DNA of 64,000 bases, from the IMG/VR virus record IMGVR_UViG_3300027280_000002, positions 47,330-111,329 of that record; one strand, written 5' to 3'. The DNA is from a virus. Below the pieces are notes generated by a model. The model was given only the letters and a program-made list of their open reading frames with translations, had not been told where the DNA came from and ran no database searches. The position numbers and the translations under genes are program-made. This document shows positions 57,501 through 64,000 of this stretch, piece after piece (position 1 is the stretch's first letter; each line of letters opens with the position of its first letter).

Positions 57501-59415
57501 TGAAGTAAATGACATGACTGATGTATCATTAGAATTCTTTAAAAATCAAATACTTTATATTCAACAGATGAATAAGTATAAGTACATGAAGGAAATTGAA
57601 GGACAGATAAATCTAGTTAGAACTATAGTACAAGCAAAAGATCATTACAAAACTAGTCCTAATTCCAAAGTGATAAGTGAAGGGGGAGAACCTGTAGTTG
57701 AAAAAGGTAATAAAAACAATGCAAAGATTTTTGACTTGTTTATGGAAACAATTATGTATGATAACGCATTTCCAGATGATAGTGAAGATTTTGGTATACC
57801 TACTGGGAAAATAAGAAAAGGTATAAATAGTGTTTGGACGCAAATGACAGGTAAACCTTTGTTTAAAGAAGGTGAGAAAGGAACTAACTATTCTATTGTT
57901 AAGAGTATGCAAGTTTTAAATAATGCTTTTCAAATGAAAACATTAGGATTAGAACCTATCTCTGGTGCGGTAAGTCTTTTTGGTGCAAACATTCAAGTAG
58001 CAGCACAGTCAGGTAACTACTTTAATTTTAGAGAGTACGTTAAGAATGAATTAAAAGTTTTAGGAAACTGGAGTAGAAAAAAAAGTGGTGTAGAAACAAA
58101 ACAAATGAAAGTTTTTGAGCAACTAACTGACTTGTTTATGCCGCTTAAAGATAGTCCTATATATGAAAAGTTAAAGACGTCTGGTGTAAACCTATCTACA
58201 AGACTTGACATGGAAGCAGGTGATACATTGTTTGCATTTTTCAGACAACCAGAAATAGTCTTAGAAAAAGGATTGTTCATGACTCTTTTAGATAACACAA
58301 TGGTTATTGATGGAAAGCTAATAAACATACCTGAGTTTGTAAGAAATAAATATAAAAATAGATACAACAACGCTGAAACATTTAGTAACATTAAAGGTGA
58401 TATAGAATCTGAAATACAAGATCTTAAAAAGAATAAATCCATAACTAGCACTTCTAAACTAGGAGAGAATGGTAAAGTAGAAGTTCCAGGTTTAAATTTA
58501 AATGACAGGAAAGAATTACAACGTATTACAGACCTCACAAGAACTTTAGCTAGAAATGCTACAGGTGGCTTTACAGACTTTGATAGTATTAAAATGAACA
58601 TGAACATCTGGACTAAGTCTATGATGGTATTTAAAGGGTGGATACCTAAACTTGTAGACACAAGGTTTAGTGAGTTTAGAAAAGTGGGAGATGACTTTAA
58701 TGTAAGAGTTGATGAAAATGGAATTCTTACTGGAGAGAAATATGATATTGGTAGAATAAGACTGTTCGTTGGTAATTTTCTGTCAGTTAATATATTAAAA
58801 AGTATAAGAGAGCTTCGATCAATAGGAGCAGTGGGAGGTACTTTAAACGATGAAGGTTTAGAAAAGTTAGATAAGATGTTTGAATACTACTCTACTTTCT
58901 ATAAAGAAACTACTGGTAAACCTTTCAACATGTCTAGAGAAGATTTTATAGACATGGTTAGAACTAATACTAGAAAACAATTACAAGAACTTCTTTTGTT
59001 AGTAGGATTAAATCTAATGCTATTTGCAGTAGGGTTTATGGAACCAGACGAAGATGATAGAGCTTCAAAAAACTGGTTCTATTTTCAAGAGAAAACTCTT
59101 AGAAGATTTCAACAAGAGCTTATGTTCTTTTATAACCCCTCAGAGTGGAGTGCTACTCTTGAAGGTGGTCTTTTCCCTTCTCTTTCATTACTAAGTGAGA
59201 TGGAAAAATTCATTACCCAATCTACTAAAGAAATTACAGGATATGATTACAGTGATCCAAATAAATCTGAACAGGACGTAAGAAGAGATGCTGTTCCTGT
59301 AAAGTATTTTATGAAACTATTACCTGTAACTAAATCTTTAGTACAGTGGTTATCAATATTTGATATCGGCTTTGCTGAAGAAATGGATGTAACAATAAAT
59401 GCACGTCCAAGATAA
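54550..59415 (+). CDS. Giant cargo protein with PD-(D/E)XK nuclease-like domain
   Basis: 1621 residues, 3 bases after the polymerase gene. Residues about 100-190 contain a helical segment (EVTEEIVHIATQIIEEKNP) followed by KEAADKLITQLV, as in other large phage internal proteins. Residues about 340-470 show a RecB/Cas4-like nuclease core: FHDYFQEIHSRYF, D416 in AGTIDLLIID, D430-W-K432 in IYDWKF, and Q454-x3-Y458 in GIQLRSYKN. The QxxxY element is typical of that group. The long middle is helical. A hydrophobic helix LLLLVGLNLMLFAVGFM lies at about 1480-1498, near the C-terminus. Likely packed with DNA and ejected; the nuclease could process DNA ends or host DNA. Activity is unproven. Confidence 0.7.
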   Translation: MATCPNINLPEWKELVAAQGKARAYFLWNEYSGDVPGQEYTGVAGVESISPKVKQLIAKMGVDILDLQTYAEQNPDIDISGAYAIADAVGKMIAISEGSTDVEVTEEIVHIATQIIEEKNPGLVTEMISKIGRFKIYKDTLKQYRNIPAYQLEDGRPNIRKIKKEAADKLITQLVSSSLTETEISEELLEEENASIFRRIWNDITDWFKGQYAKSNLNIFQTAADQVVEGVEGSLIDGTPREIYFSVTDAQKNIQRELLETQKILRSVPVVKENSNPLLGDEISNEYELYVDGEWKKNPKRVTDQVKKYYLEKFKNKPPFTKEEDRDNEFKKQLGIEFHDYFQEIHSRYFNEDGTRREVSKPRPVIEDSKKAVVYAKLETYYTNLVAEYSKDGKTPLVFSEIKVYNKKEKEAGTIDLLIIDENGKANIYDWKFMSMSKTAEDVSNYKQGAFGIQLRSYKNILQQDYGVKEIGKNRAVPISLELKRENFQDSKSPLTFTGIGIGSVNPTEIEPLYYTPVSEKSEKTGFEELDDLISKLNAVYGQISKTIPNDELSKNSKKNRLGILKQAIRQAQANENITPTIDALRVIQTEGENIIAEYKTIYEGRPAQSTDFENSQLSDFSNRIDNYKEQASAFSKINEELSPILQAAQSISKEDKARIQIDIDAKARMLNINVSEIEKISGEFIDKFVGLRNNETGLLEPQALLRGLKARFRSLSELPLPSLRILSRLARIAQSKGQTKSLEDVNKLLEIRDKIKEKGGNLLNTVNPLYQKDKKGRLVNKLVYKYSKDFYDAVKDNAQEGNRSKAWLQDNVDLSAYKLEADKMIQKQLASNKEGYEDEELRKELDLKAKRMYDVTRNDFTGWDNYIIKRHPLSKWESVEYLNIKKDKDLLELYNFTQKMNDEAEKMGYLQGKIASTFLPFVRKGTAESLSWENGLSVLQNFGKSLTRRADDIGYGSINEITGETENGIPKYYTSDFSRTEDPEVNDMTDVSLEFFKNQILYIQQMNKYKYMKEIEGQINLVRTIVQAKDHYKTSPNSKVISEGGEPVVEKGNKNNAKIFDLFMETIMYDNAFPDDSEDFGIPTGKIRKGINSVWTQMTGKPLFKEGEKGTNYSIVKSMQVLNNAFQMKTLGLEPISGAVSLFGANIQVAAQSGNYFNFREYVKNELKVLGNWSRKKSGVETKQMKVFEQLTDLFMPLKDSPIYEKLKTSGVNLSTRLDMEAGDTLFAFFRQPEIVLEKGLFMTLLDNTMVIDGKLINIPEFVRNKYKNRYNNAETFSNIKGDIESEIQDLKKNKSITSTSKLGENGKVEVPGLNLNDRKELQRITDLTRTLARNATGGFTDFDSIKMNMNIWTKSMMVFKGWIPKLVDTRFSEFRKVGDDFNVRVDENGILTGEKYDIGRIRLFVGNFLSVNILKSIRELRSIGAVGGTLNDEGLEKLDKMFEYYSTFYKETTGKPFNMSREDFIDMVRTNTRKQLQELLLLVGLNLMLFAVGFMEPDEDDRASKNWFYFQEKTLRRFQQELMFFYNPSEWSATLEGGLFPSLSLLSEMEKFITQSTKEITGYDYSDPNKSEQDVRRDAVPVKYFMKLLPVTKSLVQWLSIFDIGFAEEMDVTINARPR

Positions 59416-59428
59416 AATAAAAAACACG

Positions 59429-59463
59429 ATTGCTATATTACACTAAGTAATTTTAATAGCAAT
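59429..59463 (+). other. AT-rich hairpin in the gap before the second fibre locus
   Basis: ATTGCTAT (59429-59436) pairs with ATAGCAAT (59456-59463), loop 19 bases. No T tract follows; an A-rich stretch does. It lies in the 86-base gap after the cargo block and may mark a processing site or weak attenuator. No TAnnTTTG promoter is visible in the gap. Confidence 0.35.
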
Positions 59464-59501
59464 AATTAAAAATTAAAAATAATAGCTTAAATTCGTAAAT
59501 T

Positions 59502-59927
59502 ATGAGAACCGCTGAAACTTGCCCAACTTGCTCCACTTTTCAAGATGCTACATGTATCTTGTATACTGGGGTATATCTACCTAATATTGATGCTAATCCA
59601 GGAACTGATCTGAATATTATATTAGAAGGTATAAATACAAATCTAGTACCTTTAACAGGAACAGGAGCTCCTGACGCACCTTCTTCTAATCCTCCTACAA
59701 ATATAAATTCTCCTGCACCTTATGTGGGGCAGATTTATATTGATAATGCTTCAAGTTTGGTATACTATGCAGCCACTTCAGGAACTGCAGATGATTATGA
59801 CATACTTATAACAGCACCTAAAACAGGAGCACCTGAATACTCTAACAATGCTGCAGCTGTGTTTGCAGGATTATCTATAGGTCAGATATATAGAACAGGA
59901 GACTTTCTTAAAATAGTACATTTATAA
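59502..59927 (+). CDS. Small fibre-base protein with Cys/YTG module
   Basis: 141 residues. The start, ETCPTCSTFQDATCILYTGV, then YLPNIDANPGTDLNIILEGI, is the same module as in the collar-domain fibre at 13614 and the collagen-like fibre that follows. It consists of two or three Cys, a Y-T-G turn, a Gly-Thr/Asp-x-Leu helix start and an Ile-rich helix. The rest has a Pro/Asn/Ser-rich stretch (PDAPSSNPPTNINSPAPYVG), then a small beta domain (GQIYIDNASSLVYYAATSG) ending with LSIGQIYRTGDFLKIVHL, as in short phage fibre tips. Probably a short trimeric fibre. It lies 15 bases ahead of the giant fibre gene. Confidence 0.6.
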   Translation: MRTAETCPTCSTFQDATCILYTGVYLPNIDANPGTDLNIILEGINTNLVPLTGTGAPDAPSSNPPTNINSPAPYVGQIYIDNASSLVYYAATSGTADDYDILITAPKTGAPEYSNNAAAVFAGLSIGQIYRTGDFLKIVHL

Positions 59928-59942
59928 ATAACAACATTCCAG

Positions 59943-62900
59943 ATGAGTAAATTAATTTGTGTAGCGGATCCATGTCCAATCAGATTAAGTAGTGCCTGCG
60001 TATTTTACGAAGGACCTATCTTAGTTTGCGCTGGTGTCAATACAAACATGACTGTAGAGGAAGCTCTTCAGCATATAAACGATGCCTTGTGTTCAGGAGC
60101 TGGAGTAGATGGCACAAGTGGTTCTTCTGGTACTTCTGGTACTTCAGGTACAACTGGTACATCTGGAACGTCTGCTACATCTGGAACTTCAGGTACCACA
60201 GGAACTAGTGGAACATCTGGTTCAAGTGGAACATCTGCTACATCTGGTACATCTGGAACAACAGGTACAAGTGGTACAACTGGTACAAGTGGTACAACTG
60301 GTACTTCTGGTACAACTGGGACAAGTGGAACAACTGGGACAAGTGGAACCTCTGGTACCTCTGGTACCTCTGGTTCTAGTGGGTCAAGTGGAAGTAGTGG
60401 GTCTTCTGGTACAACAGGAACCAGTGGAACAACAGGTTCGTCAGGCAGTAGCGGTACAAGTGGAACAAGTGGAACCTCTGGTACCTCTGGTACTAGTGGA
60501 GATCAAGGAGATAAATATAAGACATGTATTACGGAAACATCATTTACATTAGGTAATACTGTAGATGAGTGTTTAACTGTAGATACTGGTCTTGCTTATA
60601 CTGCAGGTCAGTCTATTGTTATTGCTCATGATGTAAATAATTATCAAGAATGTGATGTTGTGTCGTATGATTCAACAACAGGAGTTTTATGTTTTACAGT
60701 ACCATTTAATGTTGTAGGTAGTGGAACATACACTACTTGGTGTTGTAATTTAGACGGTGCTACAGGTGGTGATGGATCACATGGTACAAGTGGAACTAGC
60801 GGCACAACTGGTAGTTCTGGAAGCTCAGGCACAACTGGGACTAGTGGTACAAGTGGTACAACAGGTACGAGTGGTACAACAGGTACAAGCGGTAGCTCTG
60901 GTACTAGTGGAACCTCTGGCTCAGCTGGTACGTCAGGTTCAGCTGGTACTAGTGGAACTACAGGAACATCAGGTACAACAGGGACTAGTGGAAGTTCTGG
61001 TACAACAGGAACTAGTGGAACCAGTGGTTCAGCTGGCACAAGTGGTACATCTGGAAGCAGTGGAACTACAGGAACTAGTGGTAGTGCAGGGTCGTCTGGT
61101 ACATCTGGCACATCTGGTACAAGTGGAACAACAGGAACCAGTGGAAGTACTGGTACTTCTGGAACAGCAGGAACTAGTGGTATTAATGGATCTTCTGGTG
61201 CATCAATAGCAAACTGGTATGCAATGTTTAGTGACAACACAACTCAAACCCTTGCAGCAGCAAATGTTCCAACAGCAGTTTTATTTAATACAATAGAATT
61301 ATCTAACGGTATAGCTTTAGATTTTGGTCAACAAATTAGATATCCATATGCAGGAGTATATGAAGTTGGATATTCTTTACAGTTTGAAAAAACAGCAGGA
61401 GTAGGTCATACAGAAATTGATGTGTGGTTACAGAAAAATGGTACAGACCTTGTAAGAAAAGATAGGATTCAATCCTTACATCACAATGATGCAATACATA
61501 CACCATATACACAATTTATAATAGAATTAGAAGCAGGTGACTATTTAGAAGTATATTTTGCTTCAAATAATGCTAACACTAGACTTGATGCATTTCCTAA
61601 TTCAATCACTCCTTTTCAAAAACCTGCAGCACCTTCAGCAATCTTTAATACTGTACAAGTAGGTATATCAGTAGGTATGACATCAGGCACTAGTGGTACT
61701 TCTGGTACCTCAGGGACAAGTGGTTCTTCTGGAACTAAAGGAACTTCTGGTACCTCTGGTAGCAGTGGTATAGATGGTACGTTTGGTACAAGTGGCACAA
61801 CTGGGACATCAGGTACTACTGGAACCTCTGGTACTTCAGGGACCTCTGGAACTTCTGGTAGTAGTGGTATAGATGGGACCTCTGGAACTAGTGGGTCAGC
61901 TGGTACAAGTGGTTCTTCTGCAACGTCAGGAACAAGAGGAACTAGTGGTACAAGTGGTACATCTGGAAATTCTGGTAGTTCAGGTACATCTGGATCAAGT
62001 GGTAACGCAGGTACTAGTGGTACAGCTGGAACCAGTGGGTCTAGTGGAGATGATGGAACAAGTGGTTCTAGTGGCACTGCAGGGTCTAGTGGGTCTAGTG
62101 GTGAAACAGGTAGCTCTGGAACAGCTGGTTCAAGTGGTACCAGTGGCACAACCGGTATAGACGGTACAAGTGGATCTAGTGGATCTAGTGGAGACACTGG
62201 AAGCTCAGGTACAAGTGGTACCTCAGGAAGTAGTGGATCTTCAGGAAACTCTGGTAGTTCAGGAACCAGTGGTACATCTGGCACGAGTGGATCTAGTGGT
62301 AATACTGGTTCTAGTGGAACTAGTGGTACTTCAGGAAGTTCTGGTACAGCAGGTACATCTGGAGCTGACGGTAGTTTTGGTGGTGCATGTTTCGATTATA
62401 CATTCTCAACTACTGTTCCTAATCCTGCAGCAAATCCTGGTACAGGAAAAGTTCAGTTAAATAATGCTACACAAACTTCAGCTACTAGATTATATATAAG
62501 TGAGTTTGATGATGATGGTAACAATATACAATCTTTCCTAGAAAGTATTGATGCATCTACATCTGCAATAAAAGGACACGTAAGATTAGCAGACAAAGAC
62601 GATTCACGTGACTTTATATTATTTGCAATAGATGAATTAACTGACAATGGATCTTGGTGGACATTAGTAGTAATAAATGAATCTCAAGGTGGTCTTCCTC
62701 TTACTAACTTTGAAGATATTACAGCATGTTTTGTATTAACAGGAGATAAAGGAGACCCAGGTGTGGATGGAACATCTGGATCCTCAGGGACTTCAGGTAC
62801 ATCTGGAAGTTCAGGTGATAGTGGAAGTAGTGGTACAAGTGGAACAGCTGGTACAAGTGGCACAAGTGCACAAAATGGAACATCTGGCACCTCTGGAACT

Positions 62901-64000
62901 AGTGGTAGCTCAGGAACAACTGGCACATCAGGGACTAGTGGTACAACTGGAGAGGATGGAACCTCTGGTACAAGTGGTAGCAGTGGGACATCTGGTACTA
63001 GTGGAGAAACAGGGACATCTGGTACTAGTGGAACAAGTGGGAGCTCTGGTGAAGATGGTACAAGTGGATCTTCTGGTACAGCTGGAACTAGTGGATCGAG
63101 TGGAACAACAGGTACTTCTGGAACTAGTGGTACATCTGGATCTTCAGGAGATGACGGTAGTTCAGGGACTACTGGAACTAGTGGAACTTCTGGTACATCA
63201 GGAACATCAGGAAGTTCAGGAAATAATGGAAGTAATGGAACTAGTGGTACAAGTGGGTCTTCAGGAACTAGTGGAACTTCAGGCAGCAGTGGTACAAGTG
63301 GTACCAGTGGCAGCAGTGGTACAAGTGGTACTTCTGGTACAAGTGGTACTTCAGGTTCAAGTGGTAGTTCTGGATCAACCCCTGCAGATCAAGTGTGTGG
63401 AACTGGTGTAGCCACAAGAGTTGCATGGTGGGAAAACACTACGTGCATAAGTCATGATGCAGATCTTTATTGGGACAATACTAATAAAAGATTAGGAATT
63501 GGCACTGCTGTACCAACAACTCCTTTACATATTGATATAGGCACCAACGACACAGGTATTCTAGTTGAAAGCTCAGATACATATGCACGCATACGGTTAA
63601 AAGACCAGTATGGGGAGGGTTCAATAGCTGCTTTATCTTCAAATTTATTATTTAGCACAGCCGCTAACTTTTCTGAAATGATGCGCCTTAATGATAATGG
63701 CAACCTTGGAATCGGTCAAACCGGTCCCCAAGAAAGACTCACCGTTAGCCAAGGAACAGGGAACGTTGCTATACAAATACACGCATTCAATGGTTCAGTT
63801 GGGACAGAGGCTACTTTAAAATTTAGCACCGCTGCTTCAACAGCCTCACAAGTAAAAGCGGCTATTATAGCCAGAAATACAGCAGGTAGTTTTGGAAGAA
63901 GTGACATGCACTTCGCTTTAGATTCTGCAGCAGACGGTAATAACGTCGAGCTTTCAGATACAAAAATGATCATATTAAATGGTGGCAACGTTGGTATTGG
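59943..64000 (+). CDS. Giant collagen-like tail fibre (3' end outside window)
   Basis: ATG 59943 opens a frame with no stop to the window end (over 1350 residues). Residues 1-55 are the Cys/YxG module (LICVADPCPIRLSSACVFYE, then VEEALQHINDALC). Four collagen-like Gly-x-y blocks, mostly GTS, GSS, GTT and GTA triplets, are at about 60109-60510, 60769-61200, 61681-62370 and 62746-63380. Between them are a small Cys domain, a trimeric C1q/TNF-like domain (61200-61680; YAGVYEVGYSLQFEKTAG) and a beta domain (62371-62745; GGACFDYTFSTTVPNP). After 63380 come fibre repeats RLGIGTAVPTTPLHI and NLGIGQTGPQERLTV, known before S74 chaperone domains in tail fibres. The chaperone itself would be downstream. 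The role is receptor binding on long, flexible triple helices. Confidence 0.82.
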   Translation, partial: MSKLICVADPCPIRLSSACVFYEGPILVCAGVNTNMTVEEALQHINDALCSGAGVDGTSGSSGTSGTSGTTGTSGTSATSGTSGTTGTSGTSGSSGTSATSGTSGTTGTSGTTGTSGTTGTSGTTGTSGTTGTSGTSGTSGTSGSSGSSGSSGSSGTTGTSGTTGSSGSSGTSGTSGTSGTSGTSGDQGDKYKTCITETSFTLGNTVDECLTVDTGLAYTAGQSIVIAHDVNNYQECDVVSYDSTTGVLCFTVPFNVVGSGTYTTWCCNLDGATGGDGSHGTSGTSGTTGSSGSSGTTGTSGTSGTTGTSGTTGTSGSSGTSGTSGSAGTSGSAGTSGTTGTSGTTGTSGSSGTTGTSGTSGSAGTSGTSGSSGTTGTSGSAGSSGTSGTSGTSGTTGTSGSTGTSGTAGTSGINGSSGASIANWYAMFSDNTTQTLAAANVPTAVLFNTIELSNGIALDFGQQIRYPYAGVYEVGYSLQFEKTAGVGHTEIDVWLQKNGTDLVRKDRIQSLHHNDAIHTPYTQFIIELEAGDYLEVYFASNNANTRLDAFPNSITPFQKPAAPSAIFNTVQVGISVGMTSGTSGTSGTSGTSGSSGTKGTSGTSGSSGIDGTFGTSGTTGTSGTTGTSGTSGTSGTSGSSGIDGTSGTSGSAGTSGSSATSGTRGTSGTSGTSGNSGSSGTSGSSGNAGTSGTAGTSGSSGDDGTSGSSGTAGSSGSSGETGSSGTAGSSGTSGTTGIDGTSGSSGSSGDTGSSGTSGTSGSSGSSGNSGSSGTSGTSGTSGSSGNTGSSGTSGTSGSSGTAGTSGADGSFGGACFDYTFSTTVPNPAANPGTGKVQLNNATQTSATRLYISEFDDDGNNIQSFLESIDASTSAIKGHVRLADKDDSRDFILFAIDELTDNGSWWTLVVINESQGGLPLTNFEDITACFVLTGDKGDPGVDGTSGSSGTSGTSGSSGDSGSSGTSGTAGTSGTSAQNGTSGTSGTSGSSGTTGTSGTSGTTGEDGTSGTSGSSGTSGTSGETGTSGTSGTSGSSGEDGTSGSSGTAGTSGSSGTTGTSGTSGTSGSSGDDGSSGTTGTSGTSGTSGTSGSSGNNGSNGTSGTSGSSGTSGTSGSSGTSGTSGSSGTSGTSGTSGTSGSSGSSGSTPADQVCGTGVATRVAWWENTTCISHDADLYWDNTNKRLGIGTAVPTTPLHIDIGTNDTGILVESSDTYARIRLKDQYGEGSIAALSSNLLFSTAANFSEMMRLNDNGNLGIGQTGPQERLTVSQGTGNVAIQIHAFNGSVGTEATLKFSTAASTASQVKAAIIARNTAGSFGRSDMHFALDSAADGNNVELSDTKMIILNGGNVGI
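60109..63380 (+). repeat. Collagen-like Gly-x-y coding repeats (four blocks)
   Basis: Each block is made of nine-base-type units, GGT-ACA-AGT with synonymous variation (GGA/GGT, ACA/ACT/ACC, AGT/TCT/TCA). Occasional charged triplets such as GDQ, GEDG and GDDG interrupt the pattern, and GDKGDPGVDG marks the start of the fourth block. Proline is almost absent, unlike animal collagen; bacterial and phage collagens often replace it with Thr. The repeats raise the local GC content. Antisense frames read as Pro/Val-rich and are not genes. Block length may vary between phages. Confidence 0.85.

Noticed and set aside
58017-58661. 214-residue antisense frame
   Set aside because: It lies fully inside the 1621-residue gene, on the opposite strand to all others, and shows no family features.
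60644-62926. Antisense Pro/Val-rich and sense Val/Gln/Leu-rich frames over the collagen-like region
   Set aside because: They are other readings of the Gly-Thr-Ser repeats; the frame from 59943 explains the region and stays open to the end.
60109-63380. CRISPR-like or satellite repeat array
   Set aside because: The repeats are in-frame coding triplets with synonymous variation and no spacer structure.
1-64000. Stop-codon reassignment, seen in some crAss-like phages
   Set aside because: All main genes are open with the standard code, and TAG acts as a stop for the capsid gene and the gene ending at 15268.
1-64000. tRNA genes or an integrase
   Set aside because: I see no cloverleaf candidate in the short gaps and no recombinase motif in any frame; a tRNA scan would settle the first point.

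Overview
The window is a block of late genes from a crAss-like phage (Crassvirales, podovirus type) that infects a member of the Bacteroidota. Evidence for this: every gene lies on the + strand with very short gaps or one-base TAATG overlaps; the order is terminase, portal, scaffold-like protein, major capsid, neck/ring proteins, nozzle, giant internal proteins; one giant protein carries the DFDID RNA polymerase signature of crAss-like virion RNA polymerases. The DNA is AT-rich. Start codons sit behind A/T-rich leaders without Shine-Dalgarno sequences, and one gap holds a TTTG/TAnnTTTG-type promoter candidate; both are typical of Bacteroidota hosts. The standard genetic code is sufficient. I see no tRNA, integrase, transposon or CRISPR array. 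The family closest from memory is the Cellulophaga phi14:2 type, but that is an inference.

Layout. (1) 1-9.2 kb, head: end of the large terminase, portal, acidic scaffold-like protein, major capsid protein, then three virion proteins, closed by a clear intrinsic terminator at 9.25 kb. (2) 9.3-21.4 kb, adhesin/fibre cassette: about a dozen proteins built from a few small N-terminal modules, long threonine-rich linkers and varied C-terminal domains (FISUMP/C-type-lectin-like, tail collar, beta-propeller-like, Ig-like). A trypsin-like serine protease sits in the middle. The cassette ends with a strong intrinsic terminator at 21.5 kb. (3) 21.6-32.8 kb, tail/neck: a metallophosphoesterase, small conserved proteins, ring proteins and a 2230-residue nozzle (muzzle) protein. 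Adhesin domains with Thr linkers seem to have been inserted into the nozzle, whose C-terminal part now appears to be the next gene. (4) 32.8-59.4 kb, ejected cargo: five large proteins with an HExxH metallopeptidase-like domain, a peptidoglycan-binding-like domain, a 4287-residue virion RNA polymerase fusion, and a PD-(D/E)XK nuclease-like domain. (5) 59.5-64.0 kb, a second fibre locus: a small fibre-base protein and a collagen-like fibre of more than 1350 residues that runs off the window.

How it fits together: region 1 builds and fills the head, regions 2, 3 and 5 build a tail with many alternative surface-binding parts, and region 4 is packed in the virion and ejected into the host, where the RNA polymerase would start early transcription. 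The most unusual points are two recurring small N-terminal modules that look like plug-in docking domains, the protease among the adhesins, the split nozzle, and the very large polymerase fusion.
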